NCBI GenBank assembly: GCA_934271265.1
Contig: CAKQRE010000039.1
Location: 1-64,000, forward strand
DNA from: an uncultured Clostridia bacterium
Lineage (GTDB): Bacteria > Bacillota > Clostridia > Christensenellales > Borkfalkiaceae
Length of the DNA: 64,000 bases
Direction of reading: 5' to 3'
The notes beneath the pieces are model-generated. The model had not been told where the DNA came from. It saw only the letters and a list, made by a program, of their open reading frames with translations, and searched no databases. Below are positions 16,069 through 24,559 of this stretch, piece after piece; the first letter of the stretch is position 1, and the number at the start of each line of letters is the position of its first letter. Both the position numbers and the translations under genes were made by a program.

Positions 16069-17181
16069 TCAGTTTACGATTTCGTTTGCGACGGTCAATC
16101 TGAGCGTCTGCCCGTCGGAAAGAAGAGTAAGCATGCCGTTTTTAAGCTGATTGAACCCCGTAGAGGACGAACCGGAACCGACCGTATCGAGAAGTTTGTA
16201 ACAGATGGACGAACCGTCCTCGTATACGATCCAGAACGAAACGTAATACCTTCGGTTATTTACATATTCTATTTCGATTTCAACGTTTCCGTCGGAATCG
16301 GCTTCCAGTTGCATAAAGCTCTGATTTTCCTTATTGTCGCTGCCGGCAACGTAATCATAATCGGTAACGTAAATATTGAATTTGCCCTGTTTTATTTTTT
16401 CCGGAAGGGCGGAAACGTCAAAGATCAACTTCTCCCGCCATTTGACGGTTACGATTTCCTCTCCCACGATGATCGGGACGACCAGACTTGCCTTTTGCGA
16501 AGAAGTATTGCCGTTCCGAAGGTCGATCAGAAGAAAAGTTTTTCCGCTTTCGATCTTATCGGTATCAATGCTTATCACGAGTGCCGTTATCAGGTTGCTC
16601 AGACTCGCGGTTTGAACCTCTGCGGAGATCGCCCCCGTTTCGGTAAGCTCCGAGAAAGAATTTTTGACGCTCGAACCGGGTATTGCCGCCCGGTTTGTCG
16701 ATCTGATCTCCCAATCGAGGATCGTCATATAGCTGCCGTTTAACGATACGGTCAGATCGACGATCCCGTTGTTTTTCGCAAGAGACATGGGATTTGTCGC
16801 AAGAAAGGTCGCAAATCCGTTCGCATCCGTAAGACGCTGTTGATAGGGTTTCAGCTCGACGGCAACGATCACGTCTTCGTTACCCATGAGAAAATCATAA
16901 GTATTTTCGGAACGTTTAGTTGCCTCTTTCCCGTTATAGGTCACGCGGTCGACGTATTGATCCGTAACTTTCAGGTCGAGGGTCACGGTAACGATTTCGG
17001 CAAATTCCGCCTGCTCTTTATCGACCGACACGGAACATTCTTCCGTCGATCGAGCCGTGATCGTATGTTTCGGAAAACCCGGCTGAGAATTATTTTTATC
17101 CGAACATCCGGGAATAGCAAGAATGCCGAAAGCCAGGATCAGCGCGAGGCATAAAGCGGTCAGCGATTTTTTCGTTTTCAT
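16069..17181 (-). CDS. Lipoprotein of unknown function
   Basis: A 370-residue secreted lipoprotein; the signal peptide ends at Cys26 (AIPGC). The remainder looks all-beta. Residues about 40-115 form a module with VTLDLKVTDQYVDRVTYNGKEAT...NEDVIVAVELKPY, resembling bacterial immunoglobulin-like or InlB-type repeats; the rest (DLTVSLNGSYMTILDWEIRSTN ... LLIDLRNGNTSSQKASLVVPIIV) is not recognised. It has its own promoter (TTGACC-17-TACAAT) and terminator, and a good AAGGAG site, so it is a monocistronic gene. A small palindrome CGTAAC-TCCC-GTTACG (17201-17216) lies in its leader. It is probably a cell-surface binding or structural protein. Confidence 0.8.
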   Translation of the reverse strand: MKTKKSLTALCLALILAFGILAIPGCSDKNNSQPGFPKHTITARSTEECSVSVDKEQAEFAEIVTVTLDLKVTDQYVDRVTYNGKEATKRSENTYDFLMGNEDVIVAVELKPYQQRLTDANGFATFLATNPMSLAKNNGIVDLTVSLNGSYMTILDWEIRSTNRAAIPGSSVKNSFSELTETGAISAEVQTASLSNLITALVISIDTDKIESGKTFLLIDLRNGNTSSQKASLVVPIIVGEEIVTVKWREKLIFDVSALPEKIKQGKFNIYVTDYDYVAGSDNKENQSFMQLEADSDGNVEIEIEYVNNRRYYVSFWIVYEDGSSICYKLLDTVGSGSSSTGFNQLKNGMLTLLSDGQTLRLTVANEIVN

Positions 17182-17222
17182 GATATCTTACTCCTTTTTG
17201 CGTAACTCCCGTTACGATCGAT

Positions 17223-17251
17223 ATTGTAACACAATTCGGAACGCCGGTCAA
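17223..17251 (-). promoter_or_regulatory. Sigma-A promoter of the 370-residue lipoprotein gene
   Basis: Minus-strand TTGACC, 17-base spacer, TACAAT. Confidence 0.75.
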
Positions 17252-17325
17252 TTATTTCACGGCAAAAAGCGATACGATCCGTTTTTCGTTCCGGGCGAGA
17301 AGATCCGTAAAACGGAAAAAAAAGA

Positions 17326-18048
17326 TTATTCTTCCGCAACCGTAACGGCGGCGCGGAAAAATTGCTCCTCGCCGAGACATTTATAAAAGTAAGTATTCCC
17401 CTCTCTTTCGGAGTAAAGAGAAAACTTCTGTCCTTCTTTCATTTCGCGCACGTAGTCGATGGCGAATTCTTTTAAAGGGCGGCTTTCTTTTTTCCGAAGA
17501 GAATCGAGAATATATACGGCGTATTTCGTATTGTTCGCATGCCCGTTGTGATCGAGATCGCAATAAGAGATCTCGCCGCTTTCGGCAGGTAGTCCCTCTT
17601 CGGAAAATTCCTTCACTTTACCGATCCCTTCGGGATACACTTTATCCTCGCAGTATTCGTCGTCTCCGTAAGAAATTGCCGTACCGAGAGAAATTCTCCT
17701 TGTTTTGTAGTTGCATACGCACCATTTGGAAGAGCCGCGGACGCAAAGATTTCCCTTTTCGTCGTAAATGCGGTAATCACGGTCGAAATCGACTTTCCCC
17801 GGAGCATGCGGCCACGTTTCCACCATAACCTCTCCCAGAAAAGGAATCTCGCCGAGCACTTCGAAACGGCTTCTCACCAACACCCAGATCAGATCTTTCG
17901 CGATGAGATCTTCGTAGCCGATGTTAAGCGCGGCTGCATGAAGCCCCGCAATATCCTGAAACAGATCGAGGATCGCATGGGGAAACAGATTGTTGCGCCG
18001 GTCGAAATCGGACGCTCTCAGATGATATTTCTTTTCGTATCGGATCAT
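17326..18048 (-). CDS. Acyl-ACP thioesterase
   Basis: Double-hotdog thioesterase (plant FatA/FatB-like family, found in many Clostridia) that releases fatty acids from acyl carrier protein. The 240 residues have the N-terminal hotdog (ASDFDRRNNLFPHAILDLFQDIAGLHA) and the C-terminal hotdog with the catalytic DLDHNGHANNTKY motif at 164-176. Cytosolic. It lies 90 bases downstream of the RNase G gene on the same strand and may be read from the same operon, though a separate start is possible; AAGGA precedes the ATG at 18048. Substrate chain length cannot be judged. Confidence 0.93.
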   Translation of the reverse strand: MIRYEKKYHLRASDFDRRNNLFPHAILDLFQDIAGLHAAALNIGYEDLIAKDLIWVLVRSRFEVLGEIPFLGEVMVETWPHAPGKVDFDRDYRIYDEKGNLCVRGSSKWCVCNYKTRRISLGTAISYGDDEYCEDKVYPEGIGKVKEFSEEGLPAESGEISYCDLDHNGHANNTKYAVYILDSLRKKESRPLKEFAIDYVREMKEGQKFSLYSEREGNTYFYKCLGEEQFFRAAVTVAEE

Positions 18049-18138
18049 ATTTTCCTTATAACGGTCTGATAAATTTTATAAAAACGTTGATTTATCGTCT
18101 TATAGGCGAACTTCGGTAAATCGTCTTACAGAATTGCC

Positions 18139-19635
18139 TCAGTAAAGCAGAACCGCTTTATCCGGGACTTCCATCGCCTTGTTGTTATCCCCTTTCATCA
18201 GAAAGAAATGCTGATGATAGGTTTTATGAGGGATCAGATAAACGCGCTTGTTCTGCCAAATCCGCTCGATGTCTTTTTTCAGGCATCTGCGCGAGATCAC
18301 GTAATCGCAGATCTCGGCGTTTAAGTCTACCACGGCGTTTTCGTAACCGTCGGCAAAAAGATCGAGAAGCCCCGTACGGATGCGCATCACGATATAGTCG
18401 TTAGACTGGATCAGCCCGGATCCCTGGCAATACGGACAGGTTTTCACGAGAGTGGAAACGCTTTCGCGCCTGCGTTTTTTCCTTGTGATCTCCACCAACC
18501 CGAGCCCGGACATCCCCACGACGGAACATTTCTCCCTGTCGTGCGAGACCGCTTCCGAAAGCACCTCGAGCACATTGTTCCGGTGTTCTTCTTCCGCCAT
18601 GTCGATAAAATCCACCACGATGATGCCGGAAATATTGCGAAGACGAAGCTGCCTTGCGATCTCCTTCGCCGCAAGAACGTTGGTATAAAAAACCGTTTCT
18701 TCCAGATTGTCCTGACCGACGAAACTGCCCGTGTTCACGTCGATCACCGTAAGGGCTTCCGTCTTATCGATGATCAGATATGCGCCGCTGTCCAGATCGA
18801 CGCGGTTTTTCATGAGACCTTCCACTTCGGGGGCAAGCCCGTAATAGGTGAACATATCCGTATCCCCGCGGTAAAGGCGCAGTTTGCTTTTCAGCTCGTC
18901 GTCCGCCTGTTTCGCATAGGAAAGAACGTTTTCGTAAAGATCCTTGTCTCCGATCACAAATTTTTCGACGGAGGGATTGTAAATATCCCGAACGATACGA
19001 AACGCGAGATTTCCTTCTTCGTACACGCACTCGCCCGCCTTTGCCGTGCGGAAACGGTCTTCGATCAGCGCAAACTGCTTCACGAGGAAGGAAAGCTCCT
19101 TTCTGATCTCCGATTTCGAGGCAAATTCGCCCGCCGTACGGATGATAAGCCCGCCCTTGTCCGGTTTTACGTCCTCGGCGATCTTCATCAGTTTTTCTCT
19201 CCGCTTTTCGTCCGTGATCCTGCGGGAAACGCCGACAAAATCGATCCCCGGCATATAGACGAGGATCCGTCCGGCAAAAGAAATGTTGCGGGTCAAGCGG
19301 ACGCCCTTCGTTCCGGCGGGATCTTTCACCGCCTGCACCATGATCTCGTCCCCTTCGCTGAGGTCGAGAATGGAAGGGATCTCCACTTTTCCGTCAAGCT
19401 CGGTGCGATCCATCAGCATGTCTCCCGCCGACAGATAGCCGTTCCTCGCCAGCCCCACGTTGACGAATGCCGCCTGCATTCCCCCGAGCACGTTTTCCAC
19501 GCGTCCGCGGAAAATACTTCCTATCGGCACCGTCTTGTTTAATTTTTCCAGTCTGTATTCGATCAGTTTCGTTCCGTCTGCCAAAGCCCCGATGATATTA
19601 CCGCCAAAACTGTCAACGTAAATGCTCTCGGACAT
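18139..19635 (-). CDS. rng: Ribonuclease E/G family protein (RNase G)
   Basis: Single-strand endoribonuclease for rRNA maturation and mRNA decay; 498 residues, the RNase G size without the long RNase E tail. The N-terminal S1 domain (GSIFRGRVENVLGGMQAAFVNVGLARNGYL), the catalytic DNase I-like part with LTVIDVNTGSFVG and GIIVVDFIDM (Mg-binding Asp residues), and the zinc-link CPYCQGSG near residue 400 are all intact. It starts 3 bases after the TIGR03936 gene with GAGGT upstream, so they are one operon. In many Clostridia rplU-ysxB-rpmA follow this gene; here a thioesterase does. Confidence 0.95.
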   Translation of the reverse strand: MSESIYVDSFGGNIIGALADGTKLIEYRLEKLNKTVPIGSIFRGRVENVLGGMQAAFVNVGLARNGYLSAGDMLMDRTELDGKVEIPSILDLSEGDEIMVQAVKDPAGTKGVRLTRNISFAGRILVYMPGIDFVGVSRRITDEKRREKLMKIAEDVKPDKGGLIIRTAGEFASKSEIRKELSFLVKQFALIEDRFRTAKAGECVYEEGNLAFRIVRDIYNPSVEKFVIGDKDLYENVLSYAKQADDELKSKLRLYRGDTDMFTYYGLAPEVEGLMKNRVDLDSGAYLIIDKTEALTVIDVNTGSFVGQDNLEETVFYTNVLAAKEIARQLRLRNISGIIVVDFIDMAEEEHRNNVLEVLSEAVSHDREKCSVVGMSGLGLVEITRKKRRRESVSTLVKTCPYCQGSGLIQSNDYIVMRIRTGLLDLFADGYENAVVDLNAEICDYVISRRCLKKDIERIWQNKRVYLIPHKTYHQHFFLMKGDNNKAMEVPDKAVLLY

Positions 19636-19638
19636 CTG

Positions 19639-20250
19639 TTACCTCAGAGTGTTTTCCAATTCTTCATCGTTTTCCGTATATGCCGCTTCTTTTACGATAT
19701 CCGCGACTTCCCCACCGTATATTCCGACTAAAGCTTCCGCAAATTTTTCCGCGCGAAGCCCGTTTCCGAAGCCGAGCACGCATCTCACGCCGCCGTCTTC
19801 GCATTTTACCGAGTAAATCAGATTTCTTACGTTTTTCAGTTGTTTGTTTCTGTTTTCGATCAGAATTTCCTCTCTTTTCAGAAATTCCGACTCGTCGAAT
19901 ACGGGGATCCCGGTGATCAGATACCGGGCTTTTACGATATCGCTCGCAACGCCGACTTTTTTCTCCGTAAAATACACCCCCGTACAGCGTATTCCCCTCG
20001 GCGCGAAGCGATTGAATTTTTCGGCAAAGCCTTCCGCCGGTTCGTCCGTTTCGACAAGGCAGTATTCCGAATAACTCTTCATTCCCACGCCGATCGGCGC
20101 GGAAAGATACACGAGCATGTGCGGATGATACCCGCCCGACATACCGACGTTTATCCCCGCCCGTCGGAATATTTTTCCGAAATGGCGCAGGATATCGAGA
20201 TGAGAGATAAATTCGGCGCCTTCCGTTTTCGAATATTTCATCAGGATCAT
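19639..20250 (-). CDS. TIGR03936 family (DUF2344) radical-SAM-associated protein
   Basis: A 203-residue protein with the characteristic start (MKYSKTEGAEFISHLDILRHFGKIFRRAGI), then SGGYHPHMLVYLSAPIGVGMKSYSEY. In many Firmicutes it follows, or is fused to, the TIGR03960 radical SAM protein and is presumed to help it; the molecular role is unestablished. The start at 20250 is set by an ATGA overlap with the stop codon of the upstream gene. An earlier in-frame start would add three residues. It sits between TIGR03960 and rng, suggesting a link to RNA or ribosome modification. Confidence 0.93.
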   Translation of the reverse strand: MILMKYSKTEGAEFISHLDILRHFGKIFRRAGINVGMSGGYHPHMLVYLSAPIGVGMKSYSEYCLVETDEPAEGFAEKFNRFAPRGIRCTGVYFTEKKVGVASDIVKARYLITGIPVFDESEFLKREEILIENRNKQLKNVRNLIYSVKCEDGGVRCVLGFGNGLRAEKFAEALVGIYGGEVADIVKEAAYTENDEELENTLR

Positions 20251-22022
20251 ACGTCGCACCTGAATACTTTCTGTATTCCGCAGGCTTTACACCCCGCCTT
20301 ACATCCGCCCGAAACTTTGCCTTCGTACGCCTTGTGCCTTTCCCGCAGGAGGAAAGATTTGTCCACGTATATGTCGATAAAGTCCCACGGAAGGATCTCG
20401 TTCTCTCCCCATTCGCGGGTGTAAAAACGCTTGTCGATCCCGCATTCGAGAAACGCCCGATCCCACAGATCCGCATGAAAGCGTTCCGACCAACCGTCGA
20501 AATAACAGCCGAGTCGATATGCCTTTTCCAGCACTTTGCCGAGCCGCCTGTCTCCGCGTGCGAGCACGGCTTCGATCTCCGACAGAGCGAAATCGTTCCA
20601 GCTGACGTTCACGCTTCTGTAGAAAAGTTTTTCCTTCAGCAAACCGACTTTGTGCCGGACGTCTTCCTCCGTGATCTGCCTTTCCCATTGGAAAGGGGTG
20701 AACGGCTTCGGAATAAAGGTGGACGCGCTCACGGAGATCCTGAGCCCCCGTGCCCGCTGCGGATTTTCGGAATAAATCTCGCGGATCCTCTCCACGATCT
20801 TACATATCCCGACGATATCCTCGTCCGTCTCGGTCGGAAGCCCCATCATGAAATAAAGTTTTATGTTGGTATACCCGCGATCGAACGCCATGTTGAGCCC
20901 GCGCTCCACGTCGTCTTCGGTGATATCTTTATTGATCACGTCGCGCAGTCTCTGCGTGCCTGCCTCGGGCGCAAACGTGAGGGAGCTTTTTCTCGTTTCC
21001 TGTACGAACTCCCCGTCGAAACTGTCGAGCCGCAGAGAAGGAAGGGACATATCCGTATCGGGCAAAGCCTCTTTCAGCGCCGGAAGCAACTCTTTCAGAT
21101 AAGGATAATCGCCTGTGGAAAGACTGTTCAGCCCGAGCTCGTCGAACCCCGTATTCCGGATGAGAGAGGTCGCCTGCCGCACGAGCGTTGCCGGTTTTCT
21201 CGGACGCACGGGGCGATAGATGAATCCCGCCTGACAAAATCTGCACCCTCGGTAACAGCCGCGCATCACTTCGATCACGGCGCGATCGAACACGGCCTCG
21301 CAGTTCGGAACCATCATTTTCTCGGGATATACCGCCGAATCGAGATCCTTACACAGAGCTTTTCTGATCGGTTGTTTCAAAGAAAACCCGTCTATAAGCC
21401 CGTCATCGCGGTATTTTACTTCCATAAATTCGGGAACGTAAACCCCGTCGATCTTCGCCGCTTCTTTTAAGAACTCGTCGCGATCCGTTATTTTCAGGCG
21501 AAGTTCGGCAAGTTCCCGCATGCTGTCTTCCCCGTCGCCGATCACGAAAAGATCGAAAAAGTCGGCAAGTGGTTCGGGATTGACCGCGCAGGGACCGCCC
21601 GCCTGTACGAGAGGATAATTCTTTCCGATCCTGTCTTCCCGTCTGAGAGGGATCCCGGCGAGATCCAACATATACAGAATGGTGGTATAGCTCATTTCGT
21701 ACTGCAACGTAAAGCCGATCATATCGAATTCGGCAAGGGGCATCTTAAGCCCGAGGGAACAGAGAGGAATTCCGTTTTCCTTCAGCTCTTTCCCGAAATC
21801 GACCCACGGCGCGAAGCAGTGGTCGCAGATCGCCCCGTCCACTCGATTGATCACTTCCGATACGATACGAATGCTCAGATTGCTCATTGCCACTTCATAC
21901 ACGTCCGGAAAACAGATGCAGTAATTGAATCTGTCTTTTTTCAGTTTTCGTTCGCCGTACTCTCCGCCGATGTATCTCGACGGTTTTTCCACGCGTTTTA
22001 ATATCCGGGAAGGTATCTCCAT
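20247..22022 (-). CDS. TIGR03960 family B12-binding radical SAM protein
   Basis: A 591-residue radical SAM enzyme: an N-terminal cobalamin-binding-like domain, then the 4Fe-4S motif RGCYRGCRFCQ near residues 253-263, then the SAM-binding barrel (GFDELGLNSLSTGDYPYLKELL). The C-terminus carries an extra Cys cluster, CKAGCKACG. The reaction is unknown; the conserved coupling to TIGR03936 and rng suggests RNA or ribosomal protein modification. A perfect 9-bp leader hairpin (22036-22063) precedes the ATG, and no clear Shine-Dalgarno is seen (TTGTTGTGGTGCC). The promoter at 22121-22149 makes it the first gene of the operon. Confidence 0.94.
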   Translation of the reverse strand: MEIPSRILKRVEKPSRYIGGEYGERKLKKDRFNYCICFPDVYEVAMSNLSIRIVSEVINRVDGAICDHCFAPWVDFGKELKENGIPLCSLGLKMPLAEFDMIGFTLQYEMSYTTILYMLDLAGIPLRREDRIGKNYPLVQAGGPCAVNPEPLADFFDLFVIGDGEDSMRELAELRLKITDRDEFLKEAAKIDGVYVPEFMEVKYRDDGLIDGFSLKQPIRKALCKDLDSAVYPEKMMVPNCEAVFDRAVIEVMRGCYRGCRFCQAGFIYRPVRPRKPATLVRQATSLIRNTGFDELGLNSLSTGDYPYLKELLPALKEALPDTDMSLPSLRLDSFDGEFVQETRKSSLTFAPEAGTQRLRDVINKDITEDDVERGLNMAFDRGYTNIKLYFMMGLPTETDEDIVGICKIVERIREIYSENPQRARGLRISVSASTFIPKPFTPFQWERQITEEDVRHKVGLLKEKLFYRSVNVSWNDFALSEIEAVLARGDRRLGKVLEKAYRLGCYFDGWSERFHADLWDRAFLECGIDKRFYTREWGENEILPWDFIDIYVDKSFLLRERHKAYEGKVSGGCKAGCKACGIQKVFRCDV

Positions 22023-22035
22023 GGCACCACAACAA

Positions 22036-22063
22036 GAAAACGGCGATAGACAAAGCCGTTTTC
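22036..22063 (-). promoter_or_regulatory. Leader hairpin before the TIGR03960 gene
   Basis: GAAAACGGC and GCCGTTTTC pair perfectly over a 10-base loop, ending 14 bases before the start codon, where it could affect ribosome access. No T-run of terminator quality follows. Confidence 0.55.
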
Positions 22064-22120
22064 TCCCCTTTCAGATTAATTCCGACCGACGCGGCGAAAA
22101 CCGCCACGACCATCTTCACT

Positions 22121-22149
22121 ATTTTAACACATTTTAGGAAAGAAAGCAA
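22121..22149 (-). promoter_or_regulatory. Sigma-A-like promoter of the TIGR03960 operon
   Basis: Minus-strand TTGCTT, 17-base spacer, TAAAAT. Confidence 0.55.
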
Positions 22150-22220
22150 ACTTTTCCGCCCTTTCTTTTCCGATTTGCTCAAAAATATGACGCGCCCGGA
22201 CGCCTCCGCCCGGAGGAAAA

Positions 22221-22266
22221 ACCCAAAAAGAAGGTTGCCGCACTTTTGTTCCTGCGACAACCTTCT
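22221..22266 (-). terminator. Terminator of serS
   Basis: AGAAGGTTG / CAACCTTCT outer stem, inner G-C pairs, then TTTTT on the minus strand; it starts 19 bases after the stop codon. Confidence 0.8.
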
Positions 22267-22284
22267 GCACCGTTACGGTTTTCG

Positions 22285-23571
22285 TTACTTTTCGATTTTT
22301 TCCTGTCCGCCCATGAACGGTCTTAAAACTTCGGGGATCGTGATCGATCCGTCTTCGTTCTGGAACTGTTCGATGATCGCCGGGAACACGCGGGAGGTGG
22401 CAAGCCCGGAACCGTTCAGCGTGTGAACGAATCTCGTTTTACCCGTCTCTTTATCGCGGAATCTCGTGTTGTTTCTTCTCGCCTGATAATCGTTTGCGTT
22501 GGAAACGGAAGAAACTTCTTTATAAATACCCATCGAGGGGATCCACACTTCGATATCGTACGTTCTCGCCATGGAAGCCGAACAGTCGCCTGCGGCAAGT
22601 TTGCTCAGGCGGAAGTGCAACCCGAGCCCTTCCATCAGCTTGCAGGCTTTGTTCACGAGTTCTTCGAACGCCTCTTTGCTGTGATCGGGATGAGCGTACT
22701 GCACCATTTCCACTTTATTGAACTGATGCCCTCTGATCATGCCTCTTTCTTCCGCACGATATGTGCCCGCCTCTTTCCGATAGCAGGGGGTGTAAGCGAA
22801 AAACTTCATCGGGAGCTTGTCTTCGTCGATGATCTCGCCCGCATACATATTAACGAGCGCCGTTTCCGCCGTGGGAAGCATGAACTTCGCTTTTTTCTGG
22901 TTGCCGTCTTCGCTGTCTACCCAATAAACCTCGTCGGCAAACTTCGGGAACTGCCCTGCGCCGAAACCGCAATTATACCCGAGCATATGCGGAGGAAGGA
23001 TCATTTCGTACCCGTCTGCAAGATGGGTGGAAACGAAATAATTCAGAAGCGCCCATTCGAGGCGCGCGCCGTCGCCGCGATACAGCCAGTAACCGTTGCC
23101 GGAAAGCTTTACGCCGCGCTCGTAATCGATGATCCCGAGCCCGTTGCAAAGATCCACGTGGTTTTTCGTCTTAAAGGAAAATTCGGGTTTTTCGCCGAAT
23201 ACCTTGATCACTTTGTTGTTTTCTTTTTCACCGGGAAGAAGATCGTCGTCCGGCATATTCGGAAGGCGGGCGATGAAATCCGTCACTTCTTCGCTCAATG
23301 CGGCGATCTCTTTATCGCCCGCGGCGATCTTATCGCCGATCTCTCTCATGCGGGCAAAAATTTCATCGACGGGTTTCCCCTCTTTTTTCAGCTTAGGGAT
23401 CTCCGCCGAAACCTTATTTCTTTCGGCTTTCAGACCCTCGATCTCCGCCATCAGCTTTTTCTTCTTTGCGTCTTTGGCGATCACGTCGGTAAAATCTACC
23501 GTGCACCCTTTCTTTGCAAGGGCGGCTTGTACCTTTTCCGGATTTTCCGTTATCAGTTTCAAATCGAGCAT
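22285..23571 (-). CDS. serS: Serine--tRNA ligase
   Basis: Class II aminoacyl-tRNA synthetase charging tRNA(Ser), and tRNA(Sec) if present, with serine. The 428 residues are typical. The N-terminal coiled-coil tRNA-binding arm runs to about 110; motif 2 (FFAYTPCYRKEAGTYRAEERGMIRGHQFNKVEMV) and motif 3 (HTLNGSGLATSRVFPAIIEQFQNEDGSI) are intact. It starts at 23571 close behind a strong promoter with a very short leader, leaving no space for a T-box riboswitch. Own promoter and terminator; monocistronic. Confidence 0.98.
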   Translation of the reverse strand: MLDLKLITENPEKVQAALAKKGCTVDFTDVIAKDAKKKKLMAEIEGLKAERNKVSAEIPKLKKEGKPVDEIFARMREIGDKIAAGDKEIAALSEEVTDFIARLPNMPDDDLLPGEKENNKVIKVFGEKPEFSFKTKNHVDLCNGLGIIDYERGVKLSGNGYWLYRGDGARLEWALLNYFVSTHLADGYEMILPPHMLGYNCGFGAGQFPKFADEVYWVDSEDGNQKKAKFMLPTAETALVNMYAGEIIDEDKLPMKFFAYTPCYRKEAGTYRAEERGMIRGHQFNKVEMVQYAHPDHSKEAFEELVNKACKLMEGLGLHFRLSKLAAGDCSASMARTYDIEVWIPSMGIYKEVSSVSNANDYQARRNNTRFRDKETGKTRFVHTLNGSGLATSRVFPAIIEQFQNEDGSITIPEVLRPFMGGQEKIEK

Positions 23572-23609
23572 AATAACCTCTCGTAAACGTACTATCTTTT
23601 ATTATTATT

Positions 23610-23638
23610 ATTATACACTTGTTTTCTTTATTTGGCAA
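23610..23638 (-). promoter_or_regulatory. Sigma-A promoter of serS
   Basis: Minus-strand TTGCCA, 17-base spacer, TATAAT, inside a run of AAT trinucleotides. Confidence 0.7.
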
Positions 23639-23773
23639 ACGTTTTCGGAAACTTTTCGCCGTCTTTCCCTTCCGGATCCGAATTTTTGCCGACCGATGCC
23701 TCCGGACGGGCTTTCATCGGCGGTTTATCCCCGGTGAAGAAACGACGCTTGAAATTTTACAGCCGTTTCATGC

Positions 23774-23802
23774 TTGACTTTAACGATGCGATCTTGTATA
23801 AT
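23774..23802 (+). promoter_or_regulatory. Sigma-A promoter of the small membrane protein gene
   Basis: TTGACT, 17-base spacer, TATAAT. Confidence 0.75.
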
Positions 23803-23867
23803 GAAAAACGCAGAATCGTAAACTTTTTCCTTATTCTGTTCTGACGAATCCCCCCGACCTGTTTGAT

Positions 23868-24374
23868 ATGAATTATTTTTTTGACGTATTGTTATATTTC
23901 ACTTTCTTTGTCACTATCTTTCTTTTTGCAATGGGCTTGATTTATTTCCCCGTTAAGATTGCAAACATCGATATTACAAAAAACAGAAAAAACAAACCGC
24001 CCGAGCGATATCTTGAAAACAAGTTTGTAATTCTGGAAGTAAGAATCGCTCTCACAACCGCACTTTGTTCCGCGGTCAGTATTCTTTGCCTGTCCCTCGG
24101 TTCATTCCCGAAAGAAATCGAAAATCCAAGCTTTTTGTTGTTTGTTCCATTGGCAATCTGGTTTATCGTTACGGGATCGGGAGGCGTTTTCTTGGGACAA
24201 TATTTCCTAAATACTGCCAAAAAGAACAAAATCTATCAAAAAACGAACCACTATCCGACGTTTTTTGTCCGAAACCGTTCTTACTATAGCATAGGTATCA
24301 TCATCAGCTTTTTTCTTGGTTGTACCGTGGCTTTTACACTGATGCATTTCTTTTACCTGCTGAATTTAATCTGA
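23868..24374 (+). CDS. Small integral membrane protein, unknown
   Basis: A 168-residue protein I do not recognise. Hydrophobicity suggests four membrane helices (about 5-30, 58-78, 85-112 and 142-165), with a basic loop after the first (KIANIDITKNRKNKPPERYLENKF) and another before the last. There is no signal peptide. Base composition is visibly more AT-rich and codon choice differs (many AAT, TTT, ATT) from the genes on both sides, so recent acquisition is plausible. A good promoter lies 65 bases upstream but no strong ribosome site precedes the ATG at 23868. A two-way terminator follows. Confidence 0.7.
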   Translation: MNYFFDVLLYFTFFVTIFLFAMGLIYFPVKIANIDITKNRKNKPPERYLENKFVILEVRIALTTALCSAVSILCLSLGSFPKEIENPSFLLFVPLAIWFIVTGSGGVFLGQYFLNTAKKNKIYQKTNHYPTFFVRNRSYYSIGIIISFFLGCTVAFTLMHFFYLLNLI

Positions 24375-24447
24375 GTTTTCCGAAACGGAACGTCTCCTTT
24401 GGCTCAAATTTATCCAAAGACAAGATTGAACCCTATTGCCCGCAAGC

Positions 24448-24480
24448 AAAACCCCGACTGCGCAACGCAGCCGGGGTTTT
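24448..24480. terminator. Bidirectional terminator
   Basis: AAAACCCCG-A-CTGCG, 3-base loop, CGCAG-C-CGGGGTTTT. It lies between the membrane protein gene (plus) and the end of sugar operon 1 (minus) and can serve both. Confidence 0.85.
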
Positions 24481-24559
24481 GGTATCGTCTCTAAAAAACG
24501 CATGTAATATCGTTTGATAAACGGCTTATAGCCGCTTAAGTTTGCATCAAAACAACTGC

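Noticed and set aside
23572..23650. Possible T-box leader for serS
   Set aside because: The promoter lies about 40 bases from the start codon, leaving no space for a T-box fold.
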